From assembly GCA_041395205.1 (NCBI GenBank), contig JAWLAZ010000002.1, forward strand, positions 248,001 to 312,000: a DNA stretch of 64,000 nucleotides, read 5' to 3'. The first letter of the stretch is position 1. Each line of letters opens with the position of its first letter. Positions 1 through 8,534 of the stretch are shown piece by piece. The position numbers and the translations under genes were made by a program. Below the pieces are notes generated by a model. It saw only the letters and a list, made by a program, of their open reading frames with translations. It was not told the origin of the DNA and searched no databases. The stretch comes from JAHEFU01 sp041395205. GTDB lineage: Bacteria; 4484-113; JAFGCY01.

Positions 1-9
1 TGCTGTCCT

Positions 10-32
10 GCCAGACCAAGGGTCTGGCCTCC
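10..32. repeat. GGAG-footed hairpin (REP-like), single copy
   Basis: GCCAGACC and GGTCTGGC pair across an AAG loop and are followed by CTCC, so the minus strand reads GGAG then hairpin. This is the same foot-plus-palindrome layout as the arrays near 9.9, 11.6 and 21.9 kb. It lies directly upstream of the rarA promoter. Confidence 0.6.
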
Positions 33-42
33 AGCCGCGCAC

Positions 43-48
43 TAAGAT
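43..48 (+). promoter_or_regulatory. -10 box of a leaderless rarA transcript
   Basis: TAAGAT sits 6 nt before the GTG start of rarA, so transcription should begin at or next to the start codon. No Shine-Dalgarno sequence is visible. The same spacing recurs at many genes in the window. Confidence 0.5.
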
Positions 49-54
49 ACTCCC

Positions 55-1419
55 GTGGATTCCCTCTTCACCGACCCGAACGAGCAGAAGCGCCTGACGC
101 CGCTGGCGGAGCGCATGCGCCCGCGCTCGCTGGATGAGGTGGTCGGCCAGCCGGAGCTGGTGAAGACACTGAAGGGACTGCAGCAGCAGGCCGCACTGCC
201 GAGCATCATCCTCTGGGGGCCGCCGGGCTGCGGCAAGACCACCATCGCCCGCCTGCTGGCTGCCGAGAAGTACGAATTCCTGCCCTTCAGCGCGGTGGTG
301 GTCGGCGTGAAGGAGATCCGCGAGCAGGTGGAGCATGCGCTCAGGCGCCGCAGGCTGGAGAACCGAGGCACCCTGCTCTTCCTCGATGAGATCCACCGCT
401 TCAACAAGGCGCAGCAGGATGTGCTGCTGCCGCATGTGGAGGCCGGGACCCTGGTGCTGGTCGGGGCCACCACGGAGAATCCGAGCTTCGAGGTCAATTC
501 GGCCCTGCTCTCACGTGCCCGGGTGCTGACCCTGCGCGGGCTGGAACCGGATGAGCTGCGTGAACTGCTGCTGCGCGCGCTGACGGATGCCGACCGCGGC
601 CTGAGCCGGAATGCCGCGGATATTGACGACGCCGTGCTGGACGGCATTTCGCAGTTCGCCGCCGGCGATGCCCGCTTCGCGCTGAATTCGCTGGAGATCT
701 GTGACAACCTCAGCCGGCGCACCGAGGGCCAAGAGCAGCGCAGCGAGCCGCTGCGGATTGACATGGCAATCCTCGAGGAAGCCGTGGCCGGCCGCGCCCT
801 GCACTATGACAAGGGCGGCGAGGAGCATTACAACATCATCTCCGCCCTGCACAAGGCCGTCCGCGGCTCCGATCCGGATGCTGCGCTGTACTGGACCGCG
901 CGCATGCTGGAAAGCGGTGAGGACCCGAAGTACGTCGTCCGGCGGATGGTGCGCATGGCCAGCGAGGACATCGGCCTGGCAGACCCCTGGGCGCTGGTGC
1001 ATGCGATAGCAGCGAAGGATGCCGTGGAATTCCTCGGCATGCCGGAATGCAACAATGCCGTGGCCCAGCTGGCGATCTACCTGGCCAGTGCCCCGAAGAG
1101 CAATGGTGTCTACAAGTCCTATGCCGCCGCCCGCGAGGTAGTCAACCTGCATGGCGCATTGCCGGTACCGCTGCACATCCGCAATGCCCCGACGAAGCTG
1201 ATGAAGGAAATGGATTACGGCAAGGGCTACAAGTATGCCCAGGAGTACAAGGGCGGCTTCGTGCCTGACAACTACTGGCCGGAGCGCCTTGCCGATGAAC
1301 CTCCACAGCTTTTGAAGCTCAAGGGCCGCGGCATGGAGAAAGGCATCCTCGAACGCCTGAAGCACTGGTGGGGCGAACGCTTCGGTGCCGAGCGCGGAGC
1401 CTATGAGGACGAACAGTAG
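55..1419 (+). CDS. rarA: Replication-associated recombination protein A (RarA/MgsA), AAA+ ATPase
   Basis: This is a clamp-loader-like AAA+ ATPase that acts at stalled replication forks and binds SSB and DNA ends. The 454-residue length is typical. Walker A GPPGCGKT is at residues 55-62 and Walker B LLFLDEIHRF at about 107-116. Sensor 1 ATTENPSFE follows, and the C-terminal half carries the family tetramerisation region, including YAAAREVVNLHGALPVPLH-type sequence. The GTG start was chosen because the family N-terminus begins here and a -10 box lies 6 nt upstream. It stands alone, followed by a repeat region. Identity is secure from the domain order. Confidence 0.95.
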   Translation: MDSLFTDPNEQKRLTPLAERMRPRSLDEVVGQPELVKTLKGLQQQAALPSIILWGPPGCGKTTIARLLAAEKYEFLPFSAVVVGVKEIREQVEHALRRRRLENRGTLLFLDEIHRFNKAQQDVLLPHVEAGTLVLVGATTENPSFEVNSALLSRARVLTLRGLEPDELRELLLRALTDADRGLSRNAADIDDAVLDGISQFAAGDARFALNSLEICDNLSRRTEGQEQRSEPLRIDMAILEEAVAGRALHYDKGGEEHYNIISALHKAVRGSDPDAALYWTARMLESGEDPKYVVRRMVRMASEDIGLADPWALVHAIAAKDAVEFLGMPECNNAVAQLAIYLASAPKSNGVYKSYAAAREVVNLHGALPVPLHIRNAPTKLMKEMDYGKGYKYAQEYKGGFVPDNYWPERLADEPPQLLKLKGRGMEKGILERLKHWWGERFGAERGAYEDEQ

Positions 1420-2154
1420 CGGCGTGGTAGCCGCGCCAGCTCTTTAGGCAATCACTGCTTCGTCCATGCACACAATCACTAATACAATGCTGCGAGTAAG
1501 CCCAACCTCGACCTTGCACGCATGGACGGCCCCAACGCTGCGGGAATGCACTACTCCGACCTTGCGCGCATGGACTGCCCCAACGCTGCGGGCAAACGCT
1601 ATTTCGAGTTGCACGCATAGACTCCCCAATGCTGCGGGAACGCCCTACTCCGACCTTGCGCGCATGGACGGCCCCAACGCTGCGGGCAAGCGCTACTCCT
1701 ACCTTGCGCGTATAGACCGCCCCAACGTTGCGGGAATGCGCTACTCCGACCCTGTTGGCCAACACTGTCGTGGCCTGTCCCGGCAATGATCCACTGCCAT
1801 TCCCTGACCGGTCACCGTCTCAACTGAACTCATCCAAGTCTGTGTCATTTCCTCACAGGCGTCACCTTCCTTTGCGCAATATCACAATTGTTCAGCCATG
1901 TAGCCGGGCTCGCACTCAACTGCATCCAGTACAACAACTCTCAAGTGTCGCCGACACATGTTTCCGGCACTTGAGCTCAGATTCTGGCAAGCCGCACAGG
2001 GCCCGGGCGAAAACTCTCCTTCCGGGTATACCGGCAAACTTGTCATAACGACACCAGGCATGAGCCTGGCCGCAGATCAGCAGAACCAGGCAGCCTGCCG
2101 GAACCGCATCCGGCTACTGCCTGTCACATGCGACAGGCTAGAATTGGCGGAAGC
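1420..2154. other. Intergenic region with minisatellite and short palindromes
   Basis: No convincing gene is present in these 735 bp. The first half is the 48-bp tandem repeat. The second half has two small hairpins before the membrane-protein gene: CCAGGC/GCCTGG near 2057 and CCTGTC/GACAGG near 2119. TAGAAT at 2139-2144 could be the -10 box of that gene with a very short leader. Open frames through the minisatellite only translate the repeat. Confidence 0.6.
1505..1742. repeat. 48-bp minisatellite, five copies
   Basis: Five head-to-tail copies start at 1505, 1553, 1601, 1647 and 1695, and a partial sixth begins at 1743. Four copies are 48 bp and the third is 46 bp. Each contains the core CCCCAACGCTGCGGG and a CTTGCGCGCATGGAC-like stretch, with about 2-10 differences between copies. 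There are no spacers, so it is a direct tandem repeat and not a CRISPR array. A 48-bp period keeps reading frames open on both strands, but the 46-bp copy breaks frame, which argues against coding. Confidence 0.85.
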
Positions 2155-2541
2155 ATGGACGGTGCATTTACAACCGAGGCCATCGGCCGGATCCTGACTC
2201 TCCTGCTCAGCTTCCTGCTGCTGCAGCCGGGGCTGCTGTACTGGCAGCTCAGCGAAATCCGGCGCAGCCAGCGGATAGAGCAGCGACGCTTTGGCCAGAG
2301 CTTCGGCTGTTCCTGCCTCGGGCAGTTCGCCGCCTTCGTGCTGACACTGCTCCTGCTTGGAAATGGATTCAACGCCCTCTGCGGAGCGCTGTTCGCCATC
2401 CTGTGCAGCATCTGCTCCTACATCGTTCTGCGTTTCGTTGTCAAACTGCCGCACCCGACCGCACTGCAGAGTGCAATCTGGATCGCCACGGTGTCCCTGC
2501 CCGCCCAGACATATGCCTTCGGCTGGGTAGTGCCAGGCTGA
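2155..2541 (+). CDS. Small hypothetical membrane protein
   Basis: A 128-residue protein of unknown function. It has three to four hydrophobic segments: ILTLLLSFLLLQPGLLYW near residues 13-30, FAAFVLTLLLLGN and ALFAILCSICSYIVL in the middle, and SAIWIATVSLPAQ near the C-terminus. A short basic stretch (EIRRSQRIEQRR) follows the first segment. The ATG at 2155 is preferred over one 27 nt upstream because TAGAAT at 2139-2144 would give a transcript starting just before it. I recognise no family. It is probably real given the coherent topology and codon use. Confidence 0.55.
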   Translation: MDGAFTTEAIGRILTLLLSFLLLQPGLLYWQLSEIRRSQRIEQRRFGQSFGCSCLGQFAAFVLTLLLLGNGFNALCGALFAILCSICSYIVLRFVVKLPHPTALQSAIWIATVSLPAQTYAFGWVVPG

Positions 2542-3088
2542 CTGTTTCCATCGCATTGATCAGACTTGGTTGACTACCACAAAGCTCGCGAAGCACACAA
2601 GGAACTGGGATGCCCACAAAGCAGCCCTTTGCCGGCAAGTCGCAAGCATTGGGCAACCCTTTGTGTCATGCCTGCACATAGCGCAGAATCTCCTGCCTGC
2701 TCCCACGTATGCCAGGCTGACAGCCTGGATGCACAGCTCCGAACAGCATCCTTGCTTGCCCTGGCCAGATTGAGTGACAGCTGACGATAACCTTCCGGCA
2801 GAGACTTCGGAAAGAAATCTGAGCTCCGTCCACCATGCAATTCATGGGAGGTTTGTCAGAATGAATTCTGGCCTCCGACCACCTCGTAATTCCTGCAGGA
2901 GTTGTCAGAATGAACTCTGACTTCCATCCATTTCGCAATTCATGGAAGAGTTGTCAGAATGAACTCTGACTTCCATCCACCTCGCAATTCATGGGAGAGT
3001 TGTCAGAATGAGTTCTGAGTTCAAACCTCTTCGCATTTCCTGGAAGTGAAATCAGAATGAGTTCTGAGCTCCAACCAGCTCGCTATTC
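2542..3088. other. Intergenic region ending in the 49-bp hairpin array
   Basis: I see no gene here. From 2576 to 2602 lies a copy of the dispersed ACCACAAAG...CACAAGG element, also seen at 9985-10012, with a CCTTTGTGTC stretch near 2658 in inverted orientation. The rest, from about 2806, is the 49-bp tandem array. Confidence 0.6.
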
Positions 3089-3090
3089 CT
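2806..3090. repeat. 49-bp tandem array of hairpins next to the RAYT gene
   Basis: Copies begin at 2806 (degenerate), 2855, 2904, 2953, 3002 and 3051, exactly 49 bp apart. Each copy starts with an inverted repeat: GTCAGA-ATGAAC-TCTGAC in the copies at 2904 and 2953, TCAGAA-TGAG-TTCTGA at 3002 and 3051. The preceding GGAAG or GGGAG can extend the stem with the following TTCC. Palindromy survives while the sequence varies. The last copy abuts the stop codon of the transposase-like gene. Confidence 0.85.
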
Positions 3091-3712
3091 AGCCGGCGCG
3101 GTTCTCCAGCAGGGCATCGACCACGCTCACCACGTGACGGATGTCCATCCCGTCGGCGCTGCTGAATTCCCAGTCCTCCGCATCCTCGCACAGACCGGCG
3201 CGCACCGGGTCGCTGTGGATGAACTCGATGGCGGCGAACATATGCTCCTCATCGCGGATCACCTGCTCACGGTACTGCCGGCTCCAGACCCGGCCGAGCG
3301 TGCCGCATTCCTCCTCGAACTGCTCCTCCGTCCAGTCCATCAGCGCCAGCAGCACCCGTTCGATGCTGTAGCCGCTGTTGGCACCGGCCAGCATATGGAC
3401 ATGGCTTGGCATGATCACGAAGCTCACCAGCTCGAACTGGCGGCCATTGAAGCTCTGCAGGGCGCGGTCCAGGATCCCGGCGGCCTGCGGCTGAGCCAGC
3501 AGGCAACTGCCGTAGCCGCTGTCCAGCAGATGGTGCAGGCGGCGCTGGCGCTCGCGCGTTTCCTCCAGCGGCAGGCTGTCCACGATGCTCGCCAGCTTGT
3601 CCTCCGGCAGGGCATCCCTCAACATGAGGGTCACCAGGCGCAGGGCCCCGGGGCCGGTCCGGACCAGCGGGGGCTGGTCGTTGAAGATCTGACTGTGCTC
3701 GAAGCGATTCAT
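3089..3712 (-). CDS. REP-associated tyrosine transposase (RAYT) homologue, catalytic Tyr apparently Phe
   Basis: A 207-residue member of the Y1/HUH single-strand transposase family related to IS200/IS605 TnpA. The HxH metal motif is MPSHVHML (His104, His106). The C-terminal signature WSRQYREQVIRDEEHM then EFIHSDPVRAGL is typical of RAYTs. In the usual ..YIHxNPVRAG.. motif the tyrosine is the nucleophile; here that position is Phe164. An N-terminal extension of about 90 residues precedes the catalytic fold. The start at 3712 is fixed by AAGGAG 5-6 nt upstream; an earlier in-frame ATG has no such site. Its 3' end abuts the hairpin array, as expected for a REP/RAYT pair. It may be inactive or domesticated. 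Confidence 0.8.
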   Translation of the reverse strand: MNRFEHSQIFNDQPPLVRTGPGALRLVTLMLRDALPEDKLASIVDSLPLEETRERQRRLHHLLDSGYGSCLLAQPQAAGILDRALQSFNGRQFELVSFVIMPSHVHMLAGANSGYSIERVLLALMDWTEEQFEEECGTLGRVWSRQYREQVIRDEEHMFAAIEFIHSDPVRAGLCEDAEDWEFSSADGMDIRHVVSVVDALLENRAG

Positions 3713-3924
3713 ATGCGCTCCTTTACTTGTGTTGACTGAATTATAACCGAGAACAAACATCTGTCAAGCCTTTATCCGCATTTAATATATATTCATATTG
3801 TCAATCAGCCGACTTTGCTTTACGGATTGCCTTGTCAGTACACCATTACTTAACCTCGGTGCAGTCTCGCACTCTGCACGGCAAGCCTGATAATGTATGC
3901 ACATCCGCCGAGGAGCGCTGACCC

Positions 3925-4731
3925 ATGAAACAGTCAACACTGCATCCGTACCGGACCCGCCCGCACTCTGCCAACACCCTCCTGCGCCTGAGCGGCCCGA
4001 GCCTGCTCTTGCTATGCTGCCTTGCCATAGGCGCACTGCCCGCTCGAGCCGAGCTGGAAGGTTCGGAAAACTACTACGGTGCATATACCCTGGATGAACT
4101 CAATGCACTGGAGCAGGCCCTGCAGGCCGGCAACATGACGCTTGCCGACCTGCAGTTCGACAAGGACTACGCCAAAGGCCATGAATGCTTCCCGATCATC
4201 CGCGAAATGATGCAGGACCCGCTGCAGATCGCGTCGTGGATGGATGAGATGGCGGGCAAGTGCGAAACAATGCCATTCACTAATGTGGCGGGAATTCAGC
4301 AGTTGTGGGATTGGCTAGAACCAGGCAACCCGAGTAGGCACATGGGCGTGGACGATAAGGCTGAAGCTGACTATGCATACCAGAACCTTGATTCATACAG
4401 CTGGATTGAGCAATATGCCAAGCAGTGCGATTCTCCCGATGACATTGTTGCCTTACTTCGCCAGATTGTAGATGTAACTACGATCGTTTCCTTCAGTGGA
4501 AATCAATCCGCAATCGGGTACAACAGAAATCCTGATGAGATTGAACGAGCCAGCTTCGAAAACCTTGATCTGCAGTTGTCATATTTCCCGCGATACCTGG
4601 CATGGCATGACATCTTTGAATCCCCGGTAAGGGATGCTGGTGGGCTCGACGATTACTTCTCTTCACATGGATTGTCACAATCCCCGGAACGGGGCTTCCC
4701 AGCTATGCATTTGATTCCTGGCAAAAGGTAG
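3925..4731 (+). CDS. N-terminal fragment of a frameshifted exported repeat protein
   Basis: This 268-residue frame is the 5' part of a larger gene that continues, after several frame changes, to 7163. A long signal sequence ends near residue 43 (LLLLCCLAIGALPARA). The mature part is acidic and has no recognised domain. The reading frame is coherent to about position 4680 and then runs into an unrelated tail and a stop at 4729. A GAGG ribosome site (near 3911) precedes the ATG. Function unknown; context and signal indicate secretion. Confidence 0.6.
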   Translation: MKQSTLHPYRTRPHSANTLLRLSGPSLLLLCCLAIGALPARAELEGSENYYGAYTLDELNALEQALQAGNMTLADLQFDKDYAKGHECFPIIREMMQDPLQIASWMDEMAGKCETMPFTNVAGIQQLWDWLEPGNPSRHMGVDDKAEADYAYQNLDSYSWIEQYAKQCDSPDDIVALLRQIVDVTTIVSFSGNQSAIGYNRNPDEIERASFENLDLQLSYFPRYLAWHDIFESPVRDAGGLDDYFSSHGLSQSPERGFPAMHLIPGKR

Positions 4732-5189
4732 ATTCAGGCGAAGGAACGGAAATGATTTTCGGGCAGCTTTCAATTCCAAGACTTTCCAGGATCCCAACAA
4801 CATGTTACACAATATCCTCTGGAATGATCCGCGCCAGTGGATTGGAGCATTCCGCAGGAAGCTTATCCAACTGATCAACCGGTAATCATGGTGTTTGGCG
4901 ATAAGCGGATTGCCGTGGGGACATTCGGAAACGATCACTATTCCGGGGAGTTTGACGCACTGCTGGATCCCGGAGGCGATGACCATTACGAGGACTGCCG
5001 AATAGGTGGATGCCTCGGAACGTCGCGTGACCATGTCGGCTACTTCGTGGATCTGGCTGGCGACGATTACTACGACTGTGCTGATGTTGACTACACGCTC
5101 GGTGGAGCAATCATCGGCTATGCCGCCTTTTACGACCTCGGCTCCGAGACGACCGCTATGAAGCAGGCAGCTGCTCACTCGGCGCTGCC
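4680..5189 (+). pseudogene. Multiply frameshifted middle of the same gene
   Basis: The coding sequence can be followed through three frames. From about 4690 one frame gives SYAFDSWQKVDSGEGTE. From about 4745 a second gives NDFRAAFNSKTFQDPNN and ends at 4885. From about 4880 a third gives QPVIMVFGDKRIAVG and FVDLAGDDYYD. Near 5144-5149 the frame changes again: DLGS should continue as DDRYEAGS, and removing a GA there restores it. The start of the 5190 frame lies inside continuous homologous sequence. Either the gene is decaying or the local sequence has several indel errors. Confidence 0.65.
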
Positions 5190-7163
5190 ATGGCAGGAGT
5201 TGCCACCTTCTACGACGACGGCGGTTCGGACAGCTACCGCTCCAAGATATTCACCCAGGGTGCAGCGGCCTTCGGCATTGGCATCATGTATGACGACGCC
5301 CAGGGAGATACTCCTGCGTTCGACATCGCCGAGGGCAACGAGAAGGAGATTGACGCCTTCGAGCGCAGCGCCGACAGCCCCGATATCCTCTCCGCCGTTG
5401 ACAACGACACATACTCCGCCTGGAGCATGGCCCAGGCCTTCGCCCGTACACGCGGTGTTGCCCTGTGCATCAATACCCGTGGCAATGAAATCTACGAGGC
5501 CGGCGGTGTGTACCTGCATGCACCGCTGTTCGGCGACCGCTACCAGTCCTTCAGCCAGGGCTTCGCCATCGGCGAGCGCGACATTGACTACGCCGGCGGG
5601 ATCGCGATGCTGATCGACTACGAGGGCAACGACCGCTATCTCGGCGACATCTACAACCAGGGCGTGGGCTACTGGTACTCGGGCGGCTTCCTCTGGGACG
5701 GCGCTGGCAACGACCTCTACGAAATGACGCAGTACGGCCAGGGCAGCGGCATCCACCTCGCCGTTGGCGGGCTGGTGGATGTCAGCGGCTCGGACACCTA
5801 CGTGATGCACAGCGGGCTCGGCCAGGGCGGCAGCCATGACTTCGCGGCCAGCATCCTGCACGACCGCGGCGGTGACGACCGCTATTTCGGCAACACCAGC
5901 TGCAACGGCACCGGCCTTACGAACAGCGTCGGGATCCACATCGACCGCAGCGGCAATGACACCTATGCTTCGAGAAAGGACGGCGGGCTGAACGCCGGGC
6001 GCGCCGCCCGGGACAGCGCCAGCATCGGCGTACTCGTGGATCTGGCCGGTTCTGACAGCTACCTCGCCGATGGCAACCAGGCCGACAGCTCGATGTGGAG
6101 CAATACGCGCTACGGCGTGGGCTGGGACATCGCGCCGCCGCCGGATGCGGAGGAGACCGCCAGCACGAGCGGCCCCAACCAGCCTCCCGGTGATGACGTG
6201 GAAATGCCCGCGATCATCGCCTATGAAGGTGAGCTGACCCAGGAGGTCTTCGACGAGCTGTGGGCAATCGCCATCCGCTGGGAGGTCGGTGAGAACGTGG
6301 CCATCGTGCCCGAGGCCCGCAAGCGGATCGTGGCCTTCGGCATGCCGGTGCTGCCCTACGTCGTCGCCGAGATGGATGACGACTATTCACTGGCGGTGCG
6401 CGCCTTCAATGACATCTACCCGCAGCTGATGGAGCTGGACCGCCCGGCTGTGCTCAGTGCCCTGCGCAGCGCGGCCGACACGGATGTGTACACCCAGCGC
6501 AATTGCGTGCTGCGTGTGATCGGTGATCTGAAGCTTAGTGATCTGGGTGATGTTGCCACTGAGTTCCTTGCAGATCCGCAGCTGCGCCGCCGCGCCATCC
6601 AGGTACTGGGCATGATCGGCAGCCACGCCGCCGACGCGGAACTGCAGGCGATGCTGCGTGATCCTGCCACTGACGAGAAGGATCTGCAGGCTGCGGTTGT
6701 CAGCGCCGCAGGACTGAGAATCAACGCTGCCTGGGAATTCCTGGCCCTGCTGGACCATCCGCACATCTCCGTTCGCGATGCCGTGATGGGACAACTTGCC
6801 GCCAACTGGGGGATCTACGGGGCTGAACTGCTGCCGAAGACCTATGAACAGTGTGCTCTGCGCTCTGCTGAAATGGATTCCCCGCAGGAACGCATCAGCA
6901 CCACGCAGCTACGCTGCCTGCTGCATGTGTTGCAGCGCGTGGAAGACCAGCCTGACATAGACCTCGTGGACAGCGTTGCCAGCTTGCTTGCCGATCCGGA
7001 CTGGGGCATTCGGGCTGATGCCCTGACACTGCTCCACCGCTGGCAGACACTCGAAGCTCCACTGGCCCAGGCACAGATTGATGACATGCAGTTGCAGGCT
7101 GAAATGGCAATGGAAAGCGAGACCCATCCCTACGTGCTCAACGTCTGGCAGCAGGGGCAGTGA
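5190..7163 (+). CDS. C-terminal fragment: GxDxY-repeat plus HEAT-repeat protein
   Basis: A 657-residue frame. Residues 1-300 hold about ten repeats around GGSDSY, GNDRYLG, GNDLYE, GSDTYV, GGDDRYFG and GNDTYAS, a G-[GSN]-D-x-Y pattern that suggests a calcium-binding or beta-solenoid surface domain. Residues from about 360 onward look like alpha-helical HEAT or PBS-lyase-type repeats (VLPYVVAEMDDDYSLAVRAF, VLGMIGSHAADAELQAML). It has no signal peptide of its own because the true N-terminus lies in the 3925 fragment. It overlaps the following decarboxylase start by 1 nt. Function unknown. Confidence 0.65.
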   Translation: MAGVATFYDDGGSDSYRSKIFTQGAAAFGIGIMYDDAQGDTPAFDIAEGNEKEIDAFERSADSPDILSAVDNDTYSAWSMAQAFARTRGVALCINTRGNEIYEAGGVYLHAPLFGDRYQSFSQGFAIGERDIDYAGGIAMLIDYEGNDRYLGDIYNQGVGYWYSGGFLWDGAGNDLYEMTQYGQGSGIHLAVGGLVDVSGSDTYVMHSGLGQGGSHDFAASILHDRGGDDRYFGNTSCNGTGLTNSVGIHIDRSGNDTYASRKDGGLNAGRAARDSASIGVLVDLAGSDSYLADGNQADSSMWSNTRYGVGWDIAPPPDAEETASTSGPNQPPGDDVEMPAIIAYEGELTQEVFDELWAIAIRWEVGENVAIVPEARKRIVAFGMPVLPYVVAEMDDDYSLAVRAFNDIYPQLMELDRPAVLSALRSAADTDVYTQRNCVLRVIGDLKLSDLGDVATEFLADPQLRRRAIQVLGMIGSHAADAELQAMLRDPATDEKDLQAAVVSAAGLRINAAWEFLALLDHPHISVRDAVMGQLAANWGIYGAELLPKTYEQCALRSAEMDSPQERISTTQLRCLLHVLQRVEDQPDIDLVDSVASLLADPDWGIRADALTLLHRWQTLEAPLAQAQIDDMQLQAEMAMESETHPYVLNVWQQGQ

Positions 7164-8533
7164 TGCCGGAGCAGCTCTGGCCGGAGGATGGACTGGATGA
7201 GGCAGCGGTGCTGGCGCGGGTGCGCGAAGCGCTTGACGGCATCATTGACCACCGCCATCCCGGCTACCCGCTGATCCTCTCCTTCCCGATGACGCGCCCG
7301 CTGGACATCGCCATTGAAGCTTTCGCCGAAGCGATGCCACGCCAGCCCAACAACATCATCACGACCACCAACTGTGAGGGCGAACCTGAATGGGCCGGCA
7401 CCCGCGCACTGGAACGCCAGGCCATCCACATGGCGGCGGAACTGCTTGGCATGGCTGACCCCGTTGCCGACGCCGACGGCTATATCTGCCCCGGCGGCAC
7501 GGAGGCCAACCTGCAGGGGATGTGGCTCGGGCGCAACCGCCTGCGCGCGCAGGGCTGCCGGCGGATCGGCATCATCGCCAGCTGCGAGGCGCATTACTCA
7601 GTGATGAAGGGCTCCGACCTGCTCGGCCTCGGGCCTGAGAATGCCACCGCCGAGCCCCTGCCCCGCGGCTGGCTGCGCATCCGCCCTGAACGTGGCTCGA
7701 GCGGACTGGCACTCTGCACCGTGCGTCCAGATGGCGGGATCGACCTCGGCTCGATGCGCAGGGAACTAGACGCCCTGCTGCATGAGGGCTTCGACGGGAT
7801 CATCCTCGTTGCCAATGCCGGCAGCTCGCACATCGGTGCAGTTGACGACGTGCAGGGCATGCTCGGCCTGCTGCGGGAGTACCGCCAGCGCTACCCGCGC
7901 CTCGCCTGGCATGTGCATGTGGATGCGGCATTCGGCGGCCTGGCCCTGCCCTTCAGTGAGCACAACCCGGGTGGCTGGGATTTTGCCAACCCGGATGTGG
8001 ACAGCATCACCATCGACCCGCACAAGTTCGGGCGCACGCCCGCGCCTGCCGGGATGTTCATCTGCCGCAAGGGCCAGCTGGACCATGTCTGCCGGATGGT
8101 CAGCTACCTGCACGAGGGACGCGATGACACGATCAGCGGCTCGCGCAGCGGGGCGGCGGCCGTGGCCTGCTGGGCTGCCTTCGCCGCGATGGGCCGCAGT
8201 GGCTACCGCCGCCAGTTCAACGAAATGATGCTGCTCAAGCAGCAGCTGCTGCGGGGCCTGGCCGGCATCCCCCAGCTCAGGGTGATCGACAGCCCGCAGA
8301 ACACCTTCGGCTTCCATATCGGAGACGACGTGAACGACCAGTTGCGTGAACGGCTTACGGCACTCTTCGCGGACCACACGCGCTATGTGCTGCGCTGGAG
8401 CCATGTCTTCGCCTACGAGAAGGATGGCTGGCAGTACTGCCGCCCGGTCTACAAGGTGCTTGTGATGCCGCACCTCGACGAGTCGAAGGTTGAGCGCTTC
8501 CTTGCGGACATCCGGGATTGCATCGGAGACTGA
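7163..8533 (+). CDS. Group II PLP-dependent amino-acid decarboxylase
   Basis: A fold-type I PLP enzyme of the glutamate/tyrosine/aspartate (MfnA-like) decarboxylase family, 456 residues. The PLP lysine is Lys288 in TIDPHKFGRTP, and Asp254 in HVHVDAAFGG is the pyridine-N partner. ICPGGTEANLQG near 108-119 is the family phosphate-binding segment. The ATG at 7163 overlaps the stop of the upstream frame (TGATG), so the two were probably cotranscribed. A GTG 3 nt earlier is less likely. Substrate cannot be read from sequence; neighbours for tryptophan breakdown make an aromatic amino acid a reasonable guess only. Confidence 0.8.
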   Translation: MPEQLWPEDGLDEAAVLARVREALDGIIDHRHPGYPLILSFPMTRPLDIAIEAFAEAMPRQPNNIITTTNCEGEPEWAGTRALERQAIHMAAELLGMADPVADADGYICPGGTEANLQGMWLGRNRLRAQGCRRIGIIASCEAHYSVMKGSDLLGLGPENATAEPLPRGWLRIRPERGSSGLALCTVRPDGGIDLGSMRRELDALLHEGFDGIILVANAGSSHIGAVDDVQGMLGLLREYRQRYPRLAWHVHVDAAFGGLALPFSEHNPGGWDFANPDVDSITIDPHKFGRTPAPAGMFICRKGQLDHVCRMVSYLHEGRDDTISGSRSGAAAVACWAAFAAMGRSGYRRQFNEMMLLKQQLLRGLAGIPQLRVIDSPQNTFGFHIGDDVNDQLRERLTALFADHTRYVLRWSHVFAYEKDGWQYCRPVYKVLVMPHLDESKVERFLADIRDCIGD

Positions 8534-8534
8534 G

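Noticed and set aside
1466..1789. Open frames through the 48-bp repeat
   Set aside because: They translate only the repeat, are open on both strands, and the 46-bp copy breaks frame.
1505..3090. Possible CRISPR arrays
   Set aside because: Both arrays are direct tandem repeats with no unique spacers and no cas genes nearby.
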